From Pelobacter sp. (GTDB lineage Bacteria > Desulfobacterota > Desulfuromonadia > Geobacterales > Pseudopelobacteraceae): a stretch of DNA of 64,000 bases. Under the pieces are notes generated by a model. The model made no database searches. It saw only the letters and a program-made list of their open reading frames with translations, and was not told where the DNA came from. The stretch spans positions 101,003-165,002 of the forward strand of contig JAVBXN010000015.1 of NCBI GenBank assembly GCA_030824515.1. Direction: 5' to 3'. This document shows positions 17,492 to 26,305 of the stretch, one piece after another. The stretch's first letter is position 1. Every line of letters starts with the position of its first letter. The translations under genes and the position numbers were made by a program.

Positions 17492-18838
17492 ATGACAACA
17501 GCGGCACAGGAAATCGATGTAATGGCAGCAAAGGCGCTCAAGGCGCTCGAAGAGTTCAAGGGTTTCACCCAGCAGCAGGTTGACAGGATCTGCGAAGCGA
17601 TGACCGTGGCTGGGGTTGCCAATGAGCGCTACCTGGCAGAGTTCGCAGTGGAGGAAACCGGCATCGGCAATGTGGAAGACAAGGTCATCAAGAATCACTT
17701 TGGCACCCAGGTGGTCTATGACTACATGAAGGACGCCAAATCGGTCGGCGTTATCGATGAAACCGACGGCATCATCTCGATCGCCGAGCCGTTCGGCATC
17801 GTGGCCGCGGTCACGCCGACCACCAACCCGACCTCCACCACCATGTTCAAGGCTCTGATCGCTCTCAAGGGGCGCAACGTAATCATCCTGGCCTTCCATC
17901 CCAGGGCTCAGCAATGCAGTGCCGCGGCCGCCAAGATCATGCTGGACGCCGCCGTGGCCGCCGGAGCTCCAAAAAATTGCATTCAGTGGGTCACCCAGCC
18001 TTCCATCGAGGCCACCGACGCACTGATGAAACATCCGGACGTGTCGATCGTAGTCGCCACCGGCGGCGGAGCGATGGTCAAGGCCGCCTACAGCTCCGGC
18101 CATCCGGCGCTGGGTGTCGGACCGGGCGGCGTACCTGTTTTCATTGAAAAGAGCGCCAACCTGCACATGGCCGTGAAAGACGTGATCGCCTCCAAGACCT
18201 TCGATAACGGCACCATCTGCTCTTCCGACCAGTCTGTGATCTTCGACGATCACAGCATCGCCGAAAAGACGCTGATCCTCTTCGAAAGAAGCGGCGCCTA
18301 CCTCTGCACCGAAGCGGAAAAAGCCAAGCTGGAAACAGTTATGTTCGACAAGGAGAAGGGGGTTCCATCCATGTCGATCGTTGGCAAGAGCCCGCAGGTG
18401 ATCTCCGCGCTGGCCGGTTTCAGCATCCCGGCCGACAGGAAACTGCTGATCGTGCCTTTGACCACGACCGGTGGCGACGACTGGATGAGCCGCGAGAAAC
18501 TCTCGCCGGTACTGGGCTGGTACGTTGCCGAAGGCAAGGATGCGGCCATCAAAGCCGCCGCTACACAGCTGGACCATGGCGGCGCCGGTCACTCGGCGGT
18601 GGTCTTTACCGAAAACGAGGACATCGCCCACGAATTCGCACTTAAAGTGGACGCCAACCGCGTGGTCTGGAACCAGCCCTCGGTGCACGGCACCATCGGC
18701 GCACTTTACAACACCCTGGTACCTTCACTCACCCTGGGATGCGGCGCGACCGGCGGCAACATCACCACCGAGAACGTCGGTTACAAGAACCTGCTCAACA
18801 TCAAGCGTCTGGCAAGAAGGAATTCGGCCAACAACTAA
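17492..18838 (+). CDS. CoA-acylating aldehyde dehydrogenase (acetaldehyde dehydrogenase type)
   Basis: 448 residues, preceded by AAAGGAG. It matches the CoA-dependent ALDH group related to the N-terminal half of AdhE and to EutE/PduP: the run PTTNPTSTTMFKALIALKGRN, catalytic Cys243 in NGTICSSDQS, and the glycine-rich VATGGGAMVKAAYSSG. It converts acetaldehyde (or a homologue), CoA and NAD+ to acyl-CoA and NADH. There are no microcompartment shell genes or encapsulation-type N-terminal tail in view, so it is a free cytosolic enzyme. It stands behind a sigma-54 promoter divergent from the AcoR-like activator; sucCD follow after a hairpin. The acyl-CoA could be turned into acid plus ATP by those genes. 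Confidence 0.92.
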   Translation: MTTAAQEIDVMAAKALKALEEFKGFTQQQVDRICEAMTVAGVANERYLAEFAVEETGIGNVEDKVIKNHFGTQVVYDYMKDAKSVGVIDETDGIISIAEPFGIVAAVTPTTNPTSTTMFKALIALKGRNVIILAFHPRAQQCSAAAAKIMLDAAVAAGAPKNCIQWVTQPSIEATDALMKHPDVSIVVATGGGAMVKAAYSSGHPALGVGPGGVPVFIEKSANLHMAVKDVIASKTFDNGTICSSDQSVIFDDHSIAEKTLILFERSGAYLCTEAEKAKLETVMFDKEKGVPSMSIVGKSPQVISALAGFSIPADRKLLIVPLTTTGGDDWMSREKLSPVLGWYVAEGKDAAIKAAATQLDHGGAGHSAVVFTENEDIAHEFALKVDANRVVWNQPSVHGTIGALYNTLVPSLTLGCGATGGNITTENVGYKNLLNIKRLARRNSANN

Positions 18839-18882
18839 TCCGATCGGTTTATCTGTAAAACTCAAGTTCCAATGAAAACAAA

Positions 18883-18909
18883 TCCCCCCTTCCTTGACGG
18901 GAGGGGGGA
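18883..18909. repeat. C-run/G-run hairpin
   Basis: TCCCCCC and GGGGGGA pair around an 11-13-base loop. It resembles the hairpin at 21119-21137 and looks like a dispersed repeat. Confidence 0.4.
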
Positions 18910-18968
18910 CAGAGAATGCTTTGCTGAATGGAAAAAGGTTGCTTGAGGCGGGTTACGCTGCAGCCCAG

Positions 18969-18997
18969 GCGAACCCGGCCGGGTTCGCACTGTTTTT
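18969..18997 (+). terminator. Probable terminator between the acylating aldehyde dehydrogenase and sucC
   Basis: GCGAACCCGGCCGGGTTCGC is a 20-bp perfect palindrome followed by ACTGTTTTTG. It would separate the sigma-54 unit from sucCD at least partly. Confidence 0.65.
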
Positions 18998-19011
18998 GAA
19001 CATGAAATTTC

Positions 19012-19025
19012 CCGGACATGTCCGG
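19012..19025. promoter_or_regulatory. 14-bp palindrome in front of sucC
   Basis: CCGGACATGTCCGG is perfectly symmetric and lies 31 bp before the sucC start, just ahead of an AT-rich stretch (ATATAAAATATAG). It could be an operator; no cognate regulator is identified. Confidence 0.4.
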
Positions 19026-19055
19026 ATATAAAATATAGATCGCATCTGGAGATAA

Positions 19056-20227
19056 ATGATGAACATACACGAGTATCAGGCTAAAGCGATATTAAGGGAG
19101 TTCGGCGTGCCGGTTCCCGACGGGCACGTCTGTTACAACGGAGCCAGTGCCCGTGAGTGGGCCAAGCGCCTGGGGGAGGGGCCCTGGGTGGTCAAGGCCC
19201 AGATCCACGCTGGTGGCCGCGGCAAGGGTGGCGGCGTCAAACTGGCCCGCAGCTCAAGTGAAGTACAGCTGATCGCCCGCGACATGCTGGGCATGACCCT
19301 GCGTACCCACCAGACCGGCCCGGATGGCAAGCTGGTCACCCGGGTTCTGGTGGAAAACGGCTGCAACATTGCCAACGAACTGTACGTCAGCCTGGTGGTT
19401 GACCGGGGCAGTTCCAAGGTCACGGTTATGGCCTCCACCGAAGGGGGCATGGACATCGAAGAGGTGGCCGCCAAAACCCCCCATAAAATTTTCACCGAAA
19501 CCATCGATCCCCTGGTGGGACTGACCGCCTTCCAGTGCCGCAAGATCGCCTTCAGCCTGGGGTTGGGCGGCAAACTGGTGGGCAAGGCCGTCGCGGTGCT
19601 GCAGGGTCTCTACAAAACATTCATCGCCTGTGACTGCTCCATGCTGGAGATCAACCCGTTGGTGGTAACCGCCGAGGATGAACTGCTGGCGCTGGATGCA
19701 AAATTCGGTTTCGACGACAACGCCGTCTTCCGCCACCCCAAGCTGAGCGACATGCGCGACTACGACGAAGAGGACGCCAACGAGGTCGAAGCCTCCCAGC
19801 ACGACCTCTCCTACATCTCGCTTTCCGGCAACATCGGTTGTCTGGTAAACGGGGCCGGCCTGGCCATGGCCACCATGGACATCATCAAACACTACGGCGG
19901 CGACCCGGCCAACTTCCTGGACGTGGGAGGTGGAGCCACCATCGAACGTGTTACCGAGGCCTTCAAGCTGATCCTCTCCGACAGAAACGTCCAGGGAATC
20001 CTGGTCAACATCTTCGGCGGCATCATGAAATGCGACATCATCGCCACCGGCGTGGTCGAAGCCGCCAAGCAGGTTTCGCTGCAGGTGCCGCTGGTCGTGC
20101 GCCTGGAAGGAACCAACGTTGCCAGGGGCAAGGAAATCCTGGCCGAAAGCGGCCTGAACATCGTCGCCGCCGACGGCATGGCCGACGCGGCCCAGAAAAT
20201 CGTCCAGGCCGTGAAAGGAGCCAACCA

Positions 20228-20231
<4 letters not shown>
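19056..20231 (+). CDS. sucC: Succinate/acyl-CoA ligase (ADP-forming) beta subunit
   Basis: 391 residues, normal SucC length. The ATP-grasp half begins [20 protein letters not shown] and has the nucleotide-binding [14 protein letters not shown]; the CoA-ligase half contains [27 protein letters not shown] and [14 protein letters not shown] precedes the tandem ATG codons. With SucD it makes ATP (or GTP) from an acyl-CoA and phosphate. Location behind an acylating aldehyde dehydrogenase, not with TCA-cycle genes, suggests that this copy recovers ATP from the acyl-CoA of alcohol oxidation. Classical succinyl-CoA activity is equally compatible with the sequence. Confidence 0.93.
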
Positions 20232-21100
<869 letters not shown>

Positions 21101-21118
21101 AGGCAAATCCCCCTCAAT

Positions 21119-21137
21119 CCCCCTTTCATAAAGGGGG
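21119..21137. repeat. Short hairpin CCCCCTTT-CAT-AAAGGGGG
   Basis: A perfect eight-bp stem lies 19 bases after sucD. A related C/G-run hairpin occurs at 18883. It may act as a weak terminator or be a dispersed repeat. Confidence 0.45.
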
Positions 21138-21171
21138 AGGCTTTAAAATTCAAAAGCCGGAAACGTGTGAA

Positions 21172-21339
21172 ATGGGAAAATACAAGCAAAGTCCGAAATA
21201 CAATGTCGTATCCATGAGGCTTAGTGACGAGGAAAAGCAGCTGCTTGACCAACTTACGCTGCGTAGCAGCAAGAGCATATCCCGGCTGATGCGCGAGGCG
21301 ATAACTCTTTACAGCCTGCTGGTAAACAATCCCGGATGA
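21172..21339 (+). CDS. Small ribbon-helix-helix (CopG/MetJ-like) DNA-binding protein
   Basis: 55 residues. After a basic N-terminus the pattern VVSMRLSDEEKQLLDQLTLRS (beta strand plus helix A) and SISRLMREAITLYSLL (helix B) is that of the ribbon-helix-helix fold, the DNA-contacting strand being VVSMRLS. No strong ribosome site is seen (AACGTGTGAA precedes the ATG), so expression may be weak. It lies between sucD and a block of hairpins leading to etfB. A longer protein of the same fold is at 30467. It could be a local regulator, or the antitoxin-like half of a lost pair; no toxin is visible. Confidence 0.6.
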   Translation: MGKYKQSPKYNVVSMRLSDEEKQLLDQLTLRSSKSISRLMREAITLYSLLVNNPG

Positions 21340-21349
21340 AACGGGAATA

Positions 21350-21454
21350 GGGAGGCTAGCATTACTAGCCTCCTAAGGGCTCCGGTATTATGGGTGCCGG
21401 ACGAGCGCATACTGCCATGTGTGCTCCTTTCGTGGGCCGGGGGTAAACACTTCC
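21350..21454 (+). other. Block of consecutive hairpins (structured leader or small RNA)
   Basis: Four helices follow one another: GGAGGCTAG / CTAGCCTCC (21350-21372), a GCCGG / CCGG(T) pair, GAGCGCATA / TGTGTGCTC with two G-U pairs, and GCCGGGGG / CCCCCGGC ending near 21453 and followed by TTATTAG. The density of stems in the 160 bases between the ribbon-helix-helix gene and etfB suggests a structured RNA, either an attenuator for etfB or an independent transcript. I cannot match it to a known riboswitch class. Confidence 0.45.
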
Positions 21455-21500
21455 CCCGGCTTATTAGAAACTGAATAACGCAAATTACGGAGTTGCTCTA

Positions 21501-22313
21501 ATGCTAGTCATATCGTGCATCAAACAGGTGCCGGACACCACCCAGGTGAAAATTGACCCGGTAACCAATACGCTGATCCGTGATGGAATCCCGTTTATCA
21601 TAAACCCCTACGACTCGCACGCGCTCGAAGAGAGCCTGAGGCTTAAGGATCGCTACAACATGCGCACAGTGGCGCTCTCGATGGGGCCGCCCAATACGGT
21701 GGCCACCTTGCGAAAAGCCTGCGCCCTCGGGGTTGACGAGGCCATCCTGCTGTCCGACCGCTGCTTTGGCGGCGCCGACACCCTGGCCACCAGCAAGGTG
21801 CTCTCGGCTGCCATCGAGCGCCTGGACCGACAGGAACAGGTCGGCATCGTTTTCTGCGGCAAACAGACCATTGACGGCGATACCGCCCAGGTCGGCCCCG
21901 GCATCGCCTCCCGACTGGGTTTCAGCCAGCTGACCCTGGTAGACCGGATCGAGTCGATCGATTTTCTGCACAAGACCATCCGTGTGCGCCGCAAGCTGGA
22001 AGGACGTCACGAGATTGTCGAAGCCCCGCTGCCGGTGATGATCACGGTGGTCAGGGAACTCAACCGTCCGCGTTATCCGACCGTGCCGATGCGGATTGAA
22101 TCGCAGGAAACGGAGATCAAGGTCTGGGACAACTCGGTCCTCGAGCTTGACGTGGAAACGGTCGGTCTCAAAGGCTCGCCCACCTGGGTCAGCAAGATCT
22201 TTTCGCCGGAGCGGGACCAGGGTGAAATCATCGGTGATGGTATCGCTGATCCGGTCGGGACCGCCAACCTGCTGATCGACAGGCTGCTCGGCAAGGACCT
22301 GCTGGCGGTGTAG
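21501..22313 (+). CDS. etfB: Electron transfer flavoprotein beta subunit
   Basis: 270 residues with the FixA/EtfB pattern: LVISCIKQVPDTTQVKID, INPYDSHALEESLRLKD, LGVDEAILLSDRCFGGADTLATSKVL and CGKQTIDGDTAQVGP. This subunit binds AMP (or a second FAD in bifurcating forms). It is followed by etfA with a ferredoxin domain and by a membrane Fe-S oxidoreductase, a set that takes electrons from acyl-CoA or related dehydrogenases to the quinone pool. No acyl-CoA dehydrogenase is encoded next to it here. Confidence 0.93.
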   Translation: MLVISCIKQVPDTTQVKIDPVTNTLIRDGIPFIINPYDSHALEESLRLKDRYNMRTVALSMGPPNTVATLRKACALGVDEAILLSDRCFGGADTLATSKVLSAAIERLDRQEQVGIVFCGKQTIDGDTAQVGPGIASRLGFSQLTLVDRIESIDFLHKTIRVRRKLEGRHEIVEAPLPVMITVVRELNRPRYPTVPMRIESQETEIKVWDNSVLELDVETVGLKGSPTWVSKIFSPERDQGEIIGDGIADPVGTANLLIDRLLGKDLLAV

Positions 22314-22401
22314 AGGCGCACAGGATGAATTATGAATTATGAATTGGCCCCATCTTTTCATACTTCATCCCTCATCCTTCATAATTATAGAAGGGTTAAA
22401 C
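22314..22401. repeat. AT-rich repeat spacer
   Basis: GAATTAT is repeated in tandem (ATGAATTATGAATTATGAATT) and partly mirrored before the next gene (CATCCTTCATAATTAT). This kind of short dispersed repeat separates etfB and etfA; no gene is present. Confidence 0.4.
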
Positions 22402-23745
22402 ATGACTGACATAAAGAAACCTAAAAAACCGCGCGGCGTGGCCAGCCTGATCGAAGGCAGGTGCATCGCCTGCGGCGAACGCTGCCAGAGCTCCTGTCCG
22501 GTCAACTGCATCGAGATGAGCGATTCGGGTGAACCGGTCATCGAAACCGCCAAGTGCATCGGCTGCCTCAAGTGCGTCAAGATCTGCCCGGCCGAAGCCC
22601 TGCAGATGTACTTCACCCCTGATGAAGAGAAAATTCTGGCCGAACTGGCCAAAGACTCCGCCGGCCTGCTGGTGGAGGAGCTTGACGAAGAGGGCGAACG
22701 TCTCCGGAAGATGCTCGCCGGATATCGTGGCGTCTGGGTGGTTATCGAGCAGTTCGAAGGCGTTGTCGCCAAAGTGTCGTGGGAACTTCTGGGCACCGGC
22801 GCCGGACTGGCCAAAACTCTGGGGGTGCAGCTGAGTGCGGTCATTCTGGGGCAGGGTGTTGAACATCTCTGCAACGAGGCCTTCGAACATGGCGCCGACC
22901 GGGCGATTGTCCTGGATGCGTCGGTGTACAGGAACTACCGTACCCAGCCCTATTCCGATGCCATCTGTTATCTGATCGAGAAACACCGGCCGGAAGTGAT
23001 CCTGATGGGCGCCACTGCCCAGGGACGCGACCTGGCGGGTGCGGTGGCAACCGTGGTCAAGACCGGTCTGACCGCCGACTGTACCGGCCTGGGGATCGAT
23101 GATAAACGCAACCTGATGCAGACCCGTCCTGCTTTTGGCGGCAACATCATGGCCACGATCATGTGCGACAAGTACCGCCCGCAGATGGCGACCGTGCGTC
23201 CGCACGTGATGCAGATGCCCGAACCGCAGCCCGGCAGAAGCGGTGAAATCATCCGCGAGGCGTTCGCGCCTCTGGAACAGAATGTTCTGGTCAAGGTACT
23301 GGAAGTGATCAACGACCGTGACGGCAAGGACCAGGTCGATGTGTCCGCAGCCGAGATCATCGTCTCCGGCGGCCGTGGCCTGATGAACAAGGAAAACTTC
23401 GCCCTGCTGCAGGAATTGGCCGACGAACTCGGCGGGGTGGTCGGAGCATCGCGCAGCGCCGTGGATGCCGGCTGGATTTCCCACGGTCGTCAGGTCGGCC
23501 AGACCGGCAAGACCGTCCGCCCCAAGATCTATATCGCCTGCGGTATCTCGGGAGCGATCCAGCACATGGTCGGCATGCAGGACTCGGATACGATCATCGC
23601 CATCAACCGCGACCCGGAGGCGCCTATCTTCCAGGTGGCCACCTACGGGGTGGTGGGCGACCTGTTCCAGGTGGTGCCTGCGCTGATCGGCAGGGTGCGG
23701 GAACTCAAAGGGCAAAGCGACCGTTATGCGCCTGCCGCAGGCTGA
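22402..23745 (+). CDS. etfA: Electron transfer flavoprotein alpha subunit with N-terminal ferredoxin domain
   Basis: 447 residues from the ATG after AAGGG; longer than ordinary EtfA because of an N-terminal two-[4Fe-4S] domain (about 20-75, [16 protein letters not shown] and [12 protein letters not shown]). The EtfA body follows, ending in the FAD-binding segment ([58 protein letters not shown]). The extra clusters are typical of anaerobes where ETF exchanges electrons with an Fe-S partner, here probably the next gene. Bifurcation is possible but cannot be decided from sequence alone. Confidence 0.93.
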   Translation: MTDIKKPKKPRGVASLIEGRCIACGERCQSSCPVNCIEMSDSGEPVIETAKCIGCLKCVKICPAEALQMYFTPDEEKILAELAKDSAGLLVEELDEEGERLRKMLAGYRGVWVVIEQFEGVVAKVSWELLGTGAGLAKTLGVQLSAVILGQGVEHLCNEAFEHGADRAIVLDASVYRNYRTQPYSDAICYLIEKHRPEVILMGATAQGRDLAGAVATVVKTGLTADCTGLGIDDKRNLMQTRPAFGGNIMATIMCDKYRPQMATVRPHVMQMPEPQPGRSGEIIREAFAPLEQNVLVKVLEVINDRDGKDQVDVSAAEIIVSGGRGLMNKENFALLQELADELGGVVGASRSAVDAGWISHGRQVGQTGKTVRPKIYIACGISGAIQHMVGMQDSDTIIAINRDPEAPIFQVATYGVVGDLFQVVPALIGRVRELKGQSDRYAPAAG

Positions 23746-23779
23746 TCCAGTCAATAGGTCCAAATCAACAACTCGCTCT

Positions 23780-23859
23780 CGCAAAGGCGCAAAGGCGCAA
23801 AGAAAGCCGATTTTTGATTAATAGTTTGTGTTTCTTGGCGAGCTTTGCGCCTTTGCGCG
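23780..23859. repeat. Inverted repeat of GCAAAGGC units
   Basis: Two tandem GCAAAGGC units (23781-23802) are mirrored by CTTTGCGCCTTTGCG (about 23843-23857), forming a long stem-loop. This dispersed-repeat type lies in the 220 bases before the Fe-S oxidoreductase. Two units are too few for CRISPR. Confidence 0.5.
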
Positions 23860-23968
23860 ATTAACTGCATTTCAGGGGTGAATTGCTTTGCCTGGGTTTT
23901 TGCACAGGCACAGTATCGGCCAAAATAAACTGCTGAGTATTTTAGAATCTGTAGTGAGGTATCATTTC

Positions 23969-25951
23969 ATGTCTATTCATCAAGCCGTATTCACGGCCAT
24001 ATTTGCTGTTTCGGTACTTTCCTTCATGTTCAGCTGCTACCGGCGGCTGCAGCTGGTAGCCATCGGCGTCCCCGAGAATCGCTTCGACAATCCGTTCGGA
24101 CGTTTGCTGGGGATGTTCAATTATGCTTTTGCCCAGAAGCGGGTTCTGTCGCGGCCGTATGGATTCAACCATTTCATGCTGTTCTGGGCCTTCATGCTGC
24201 TGCTGGTCGCCAATGGCGAGTTTCTGCTGGAGGGCTTGATCCCAGGGGTGAACCTGGCGCTCCTGCCGCAGCCCCTGTACCATGCCCTGCAACTGCTCTT
24301 CGACCTGGTTTCGGTGGCCGCCCTGGTATCGGTGCTGGTGGCGTTGGCTCGCCGTCTGCTGTTTCCGCCCGAATACCTGGGAAACGACTACACCCGTCCC
24401 GCCAGCGGTGAGGCGCTTTTGATACTGGCGATGATCGCCACCTTGATGGGCGCTTTTTTCCTGCTGAACGGCGCCCATATCGCTCTGGGGCAGTCAGGCT
24501 CATGGCGTCCTGTTTCAGCGGCGATCGCAGCAATTATCGACGGACTGCCCGCAGCCGTGCTGGAAGGGGTGGCGGTTGCGGCCTGGTGGCTGCACGCGCT
24601 GGTCCTGCTGCTGTTCATGAATTTTCTGCCCCGCAGCAAGCATATGCACATCCTGACCGCGATCCCCAACTGCTATTTCAAGAACCTGGCAAAGCCCAAC
24701 GTTCAGTCGAGGGAAACCTTTGAAAAGGGTGAACGCTACGGCGTCAGCAGTGTCGAGCAGTACAGCTGGAAGGATCTGTTCGATTCGCTGACCTGCACCG
24801 AGTGCGGCCGTTGCCAGGATCTCTGCCCGGCCCATAACACCGGCAAACCGCTCAATCCGCGCCGGATTGTGCACGATATCAAGGTCAATCTGCTTAAGAA
24901 CGGCCCGGCCCTTAAAGATGGCAGAACCGGTCTTACTTCGCTGATCGGAGAGCCGGCCGAGGGGACCATCGGTGAGGATGCGCTCTGGTCCTGTACCACC
25001 TGCGGGTCCTGCACCTCGGTCTGCCCGGTGCTGATCGAGCAGATGCCCAAGATCGTCAAGATGCGCCGCCACCTGGTGCAGGAGAAGTCCCAATTCCCCG
25101 AGGAGCTGCTGAACCTGTTCGAGAATATGGAGCAGCGCGGCAACCCCTGGGGCATCGCTCCGTCGGAGAGGACCAAGTGGAGCAGCCAGTTGGGCGAGCG
25201 CGGCTTCAAGCCGGGAGAGAGCGAGTACCTGTTCTTTGTCGGTTGCGCCGGCGCTTTCGACAGCCGCAACAAGCATGTGACCGTGGCATTGGCGACCATT
25301 CTGGACGCGGCCGGGGTCTCCTGGGGCATGCTGGGCAAGGAGGAACAATGCTGCGGCGACAGCGTGCGCCGGCTCGGCAATGAATACGTTTTTGATAAAA
25401 TGGCCCGGGAGAATGTGGCGTTGTTCAAGGAGAAAGGCGTCAGCAAAATAGTTACCCATTGTCCGCACTGTTTCAGCACGCTGAAGAACGATTATCGGCA
25501 GTACGGGTTGGAGATCGAGGTTCTGCACCATTCCCAGATGATAGCGCAGCTGGTGGAAAGCGGTCGGCTCAAGCCGGCCAGGCTGCCCAAGCTAGGCAAT
25601 GTGATCTTTCACGATTCCTGCTATCTCGGTCGTCATAACGATACCTATCAGGCGCCCAGGGCAGTGCTGAAGTCGGTGTTGGGCAAGGCTCCGGGCGAGT
25701 TCGGCCGCAACCGCGAGAACGGCTTCTGCTGCGGCGCCGGCGGGGGCAGGATGTGGATGGAGGAACATAGCGGCACCCGCATCAACCTGGAACGGGTCAA
25801 GGAGGCCATGAATGGCAAACTGCCGGATACGCTCTGTGTCAGTTGTCCATACTGCATGACCATGATGGAGGATGGACTCAAGGACCTGGGTGCGGCTGAT
25901 GTTATCCGGGTAAGGGATATAGCCGAGGTCATGGCGGAGGGAATTAGTTAA
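23969..25951 (+). CDS. Membrane Fe-S oxidoreductase (ETF:quinone oxidoreductase / HdrD-like)
   Basis: 660 residues from the ATG preceded by GAGG. The N-terminal third has four to five membrane helices resembling the heme b-binding NarI-type gamma subunit. A double [4Fe-4S] ferredoxin domain follows (about 270-365, CTECGRCQDLCP and CTTCGSCTSVCP). Two C-terminal cysteine-rich CCG domains (about 420-655, with CCGDSVRRLGNEY, HCPHCFSTLKNDY and CCGAGGGRMWMEE) resemble the HdrD active-site subunit. Fused proteins of this kind next to etfBA are proposed ETF:menaquinone oxidoreductases. It would pass ETF electrons into the membrane, completing the oxidative branch of this region. Confidence 0.88.
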   Translation: MSIHQAVFTAIFAVSVLSFMFSCYRRLQLVAIGVPENRFDNPFGRLLGMFNYAFAQKRVLSRPYGFNHFMLFWAFMLLLVANGEFLLEGLIPGVNLALLPQPLYHALQLLFDLVSVAALVSVLVALARRLLFPPEYLGNDYTRPASGEALLILAMIATLMGAFFLLNGAHIALGQSGSWRPVSAAIAAIIDGLPAAVLEGVAVAAWWLHALVLLLFMNFLPRSKHMHILTAIPNCYFKNLAKPNVQSRETFEKGERYGVSSVEQYSWKDLFDSLTCTECGRCQDLCPAHNTGKPLNPRRIVHDIKVNLLKNGPALKDGRTGLTSLIGEPAEGTIGEDALWSCTTCGSCTSVCPVLIEQMPKIVKMRRHLVQEKSQFPEELLNLFENMEQRGNPWGIAPSERTKWSSQLGERGFKPGESEYLFFVGCAGAFDSRNKHVTVALATILDAAGVSWGMLGKEEQCCGDSVRRLGNEYVFDKMARENVALFKEKGVSKIVTHCPHCFSTLKNDYRQYGLEIEVLHHSQMIAQLVESGRLKPARLPKLGNVIFHDSCYLGRHNDTYQAPRAVLKSVLGKAPGEFGRNRENGFCCGAGGGRMWMEEHSGTRINLERVKEAMNGKLPDTLCVSCPYCMTMMEDGLKDLGAADVIRVRDIAEVMAEGIS

Positions 25952-25999
25952 CCGTTTTTACTGCTTGCCAGAATAAGTCGTTCCCGTTATAGTGCCGCC

Positions 26000-26140
26000 A
26001 CATTTGCCAGTCTCCGAGTCGCGCAGCCTACCAGGGAAAAATCCTCATGGCCCGCGACCTGCGGGTGTCGCCGGAAACAGCGCCGCCCTCCTTTGAAAAG
26101 GGGAACCTGTGCTTGACGGACCACTGCCGGTGGTCCGCGC
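26000..26140 (+). ncRNA. Molybdenum/tungsten cofactor (Moco/Tuco) riboswitch candidate
   Basis: The stretch has landmarks I associate with the Moco RNA motif: TCTCCGAG, a helix GTCGCG / CGCGAC (26018-26023 with 26053-26058) enclosing CATGGC, then GCCGGAAACAGC, CCCTCC, AAGGGGAACCTGTGC and a closing hairpin GGACCAC / GTGGTCC (26118-26136). An immediate terminator follows at 26144. The downstream genes (diheme protein with cofactor-like motif, moaE, two tungstate-binding proteins, radical SAM maturase) fit such control. Boundaries are approximate and the call rests on remembered motif features, not on a covariance search. Confidence 0.62.
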
Positions 26141-26143
26141 GCG

Positions 26144-26173
26144 CCCCTTTTCCATCGAGAGAAGGGGTTTTTT
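26144..26173 (+). terminator. Terminator directly after the Moco riboswitch candidate
   Basis: CCCCTT / AAGGGG pair across a 12-base loop, then TTTTTT. Located 130 bases before the diheme gene, it could be the expression platform of the riboswitch. Confidence 0.72.
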
Positions 26174-26305
26174 GCGTTTTATGCTTCAACAGACAGCATT
26201 GAACATATTTATCAATTGCGATCATTTTGCTCGCTGAATCATGTCGATTTTGAATGTGAACGCCGTGCCGCAAGTGCATCTGTGGGGAAATAAGGAGGAG
26301 ATGAT

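Noticed and set aside
17492..18838. Bacterial microcompartment for alcohol/aldehyde metabolism
   Set aside because: No shell (BMC-domain) genes and no encapsulation peptide are visible; the acylating aldehyde dehydrogenase appears to be free.
23780..23859. Repeated GCAAAGGC units considered as a CRISPR remnant
   Set aside because: Only two short tandem units with an inverted partner, no spacers and no cas genes; a dispersed palindromic repeat fits better.
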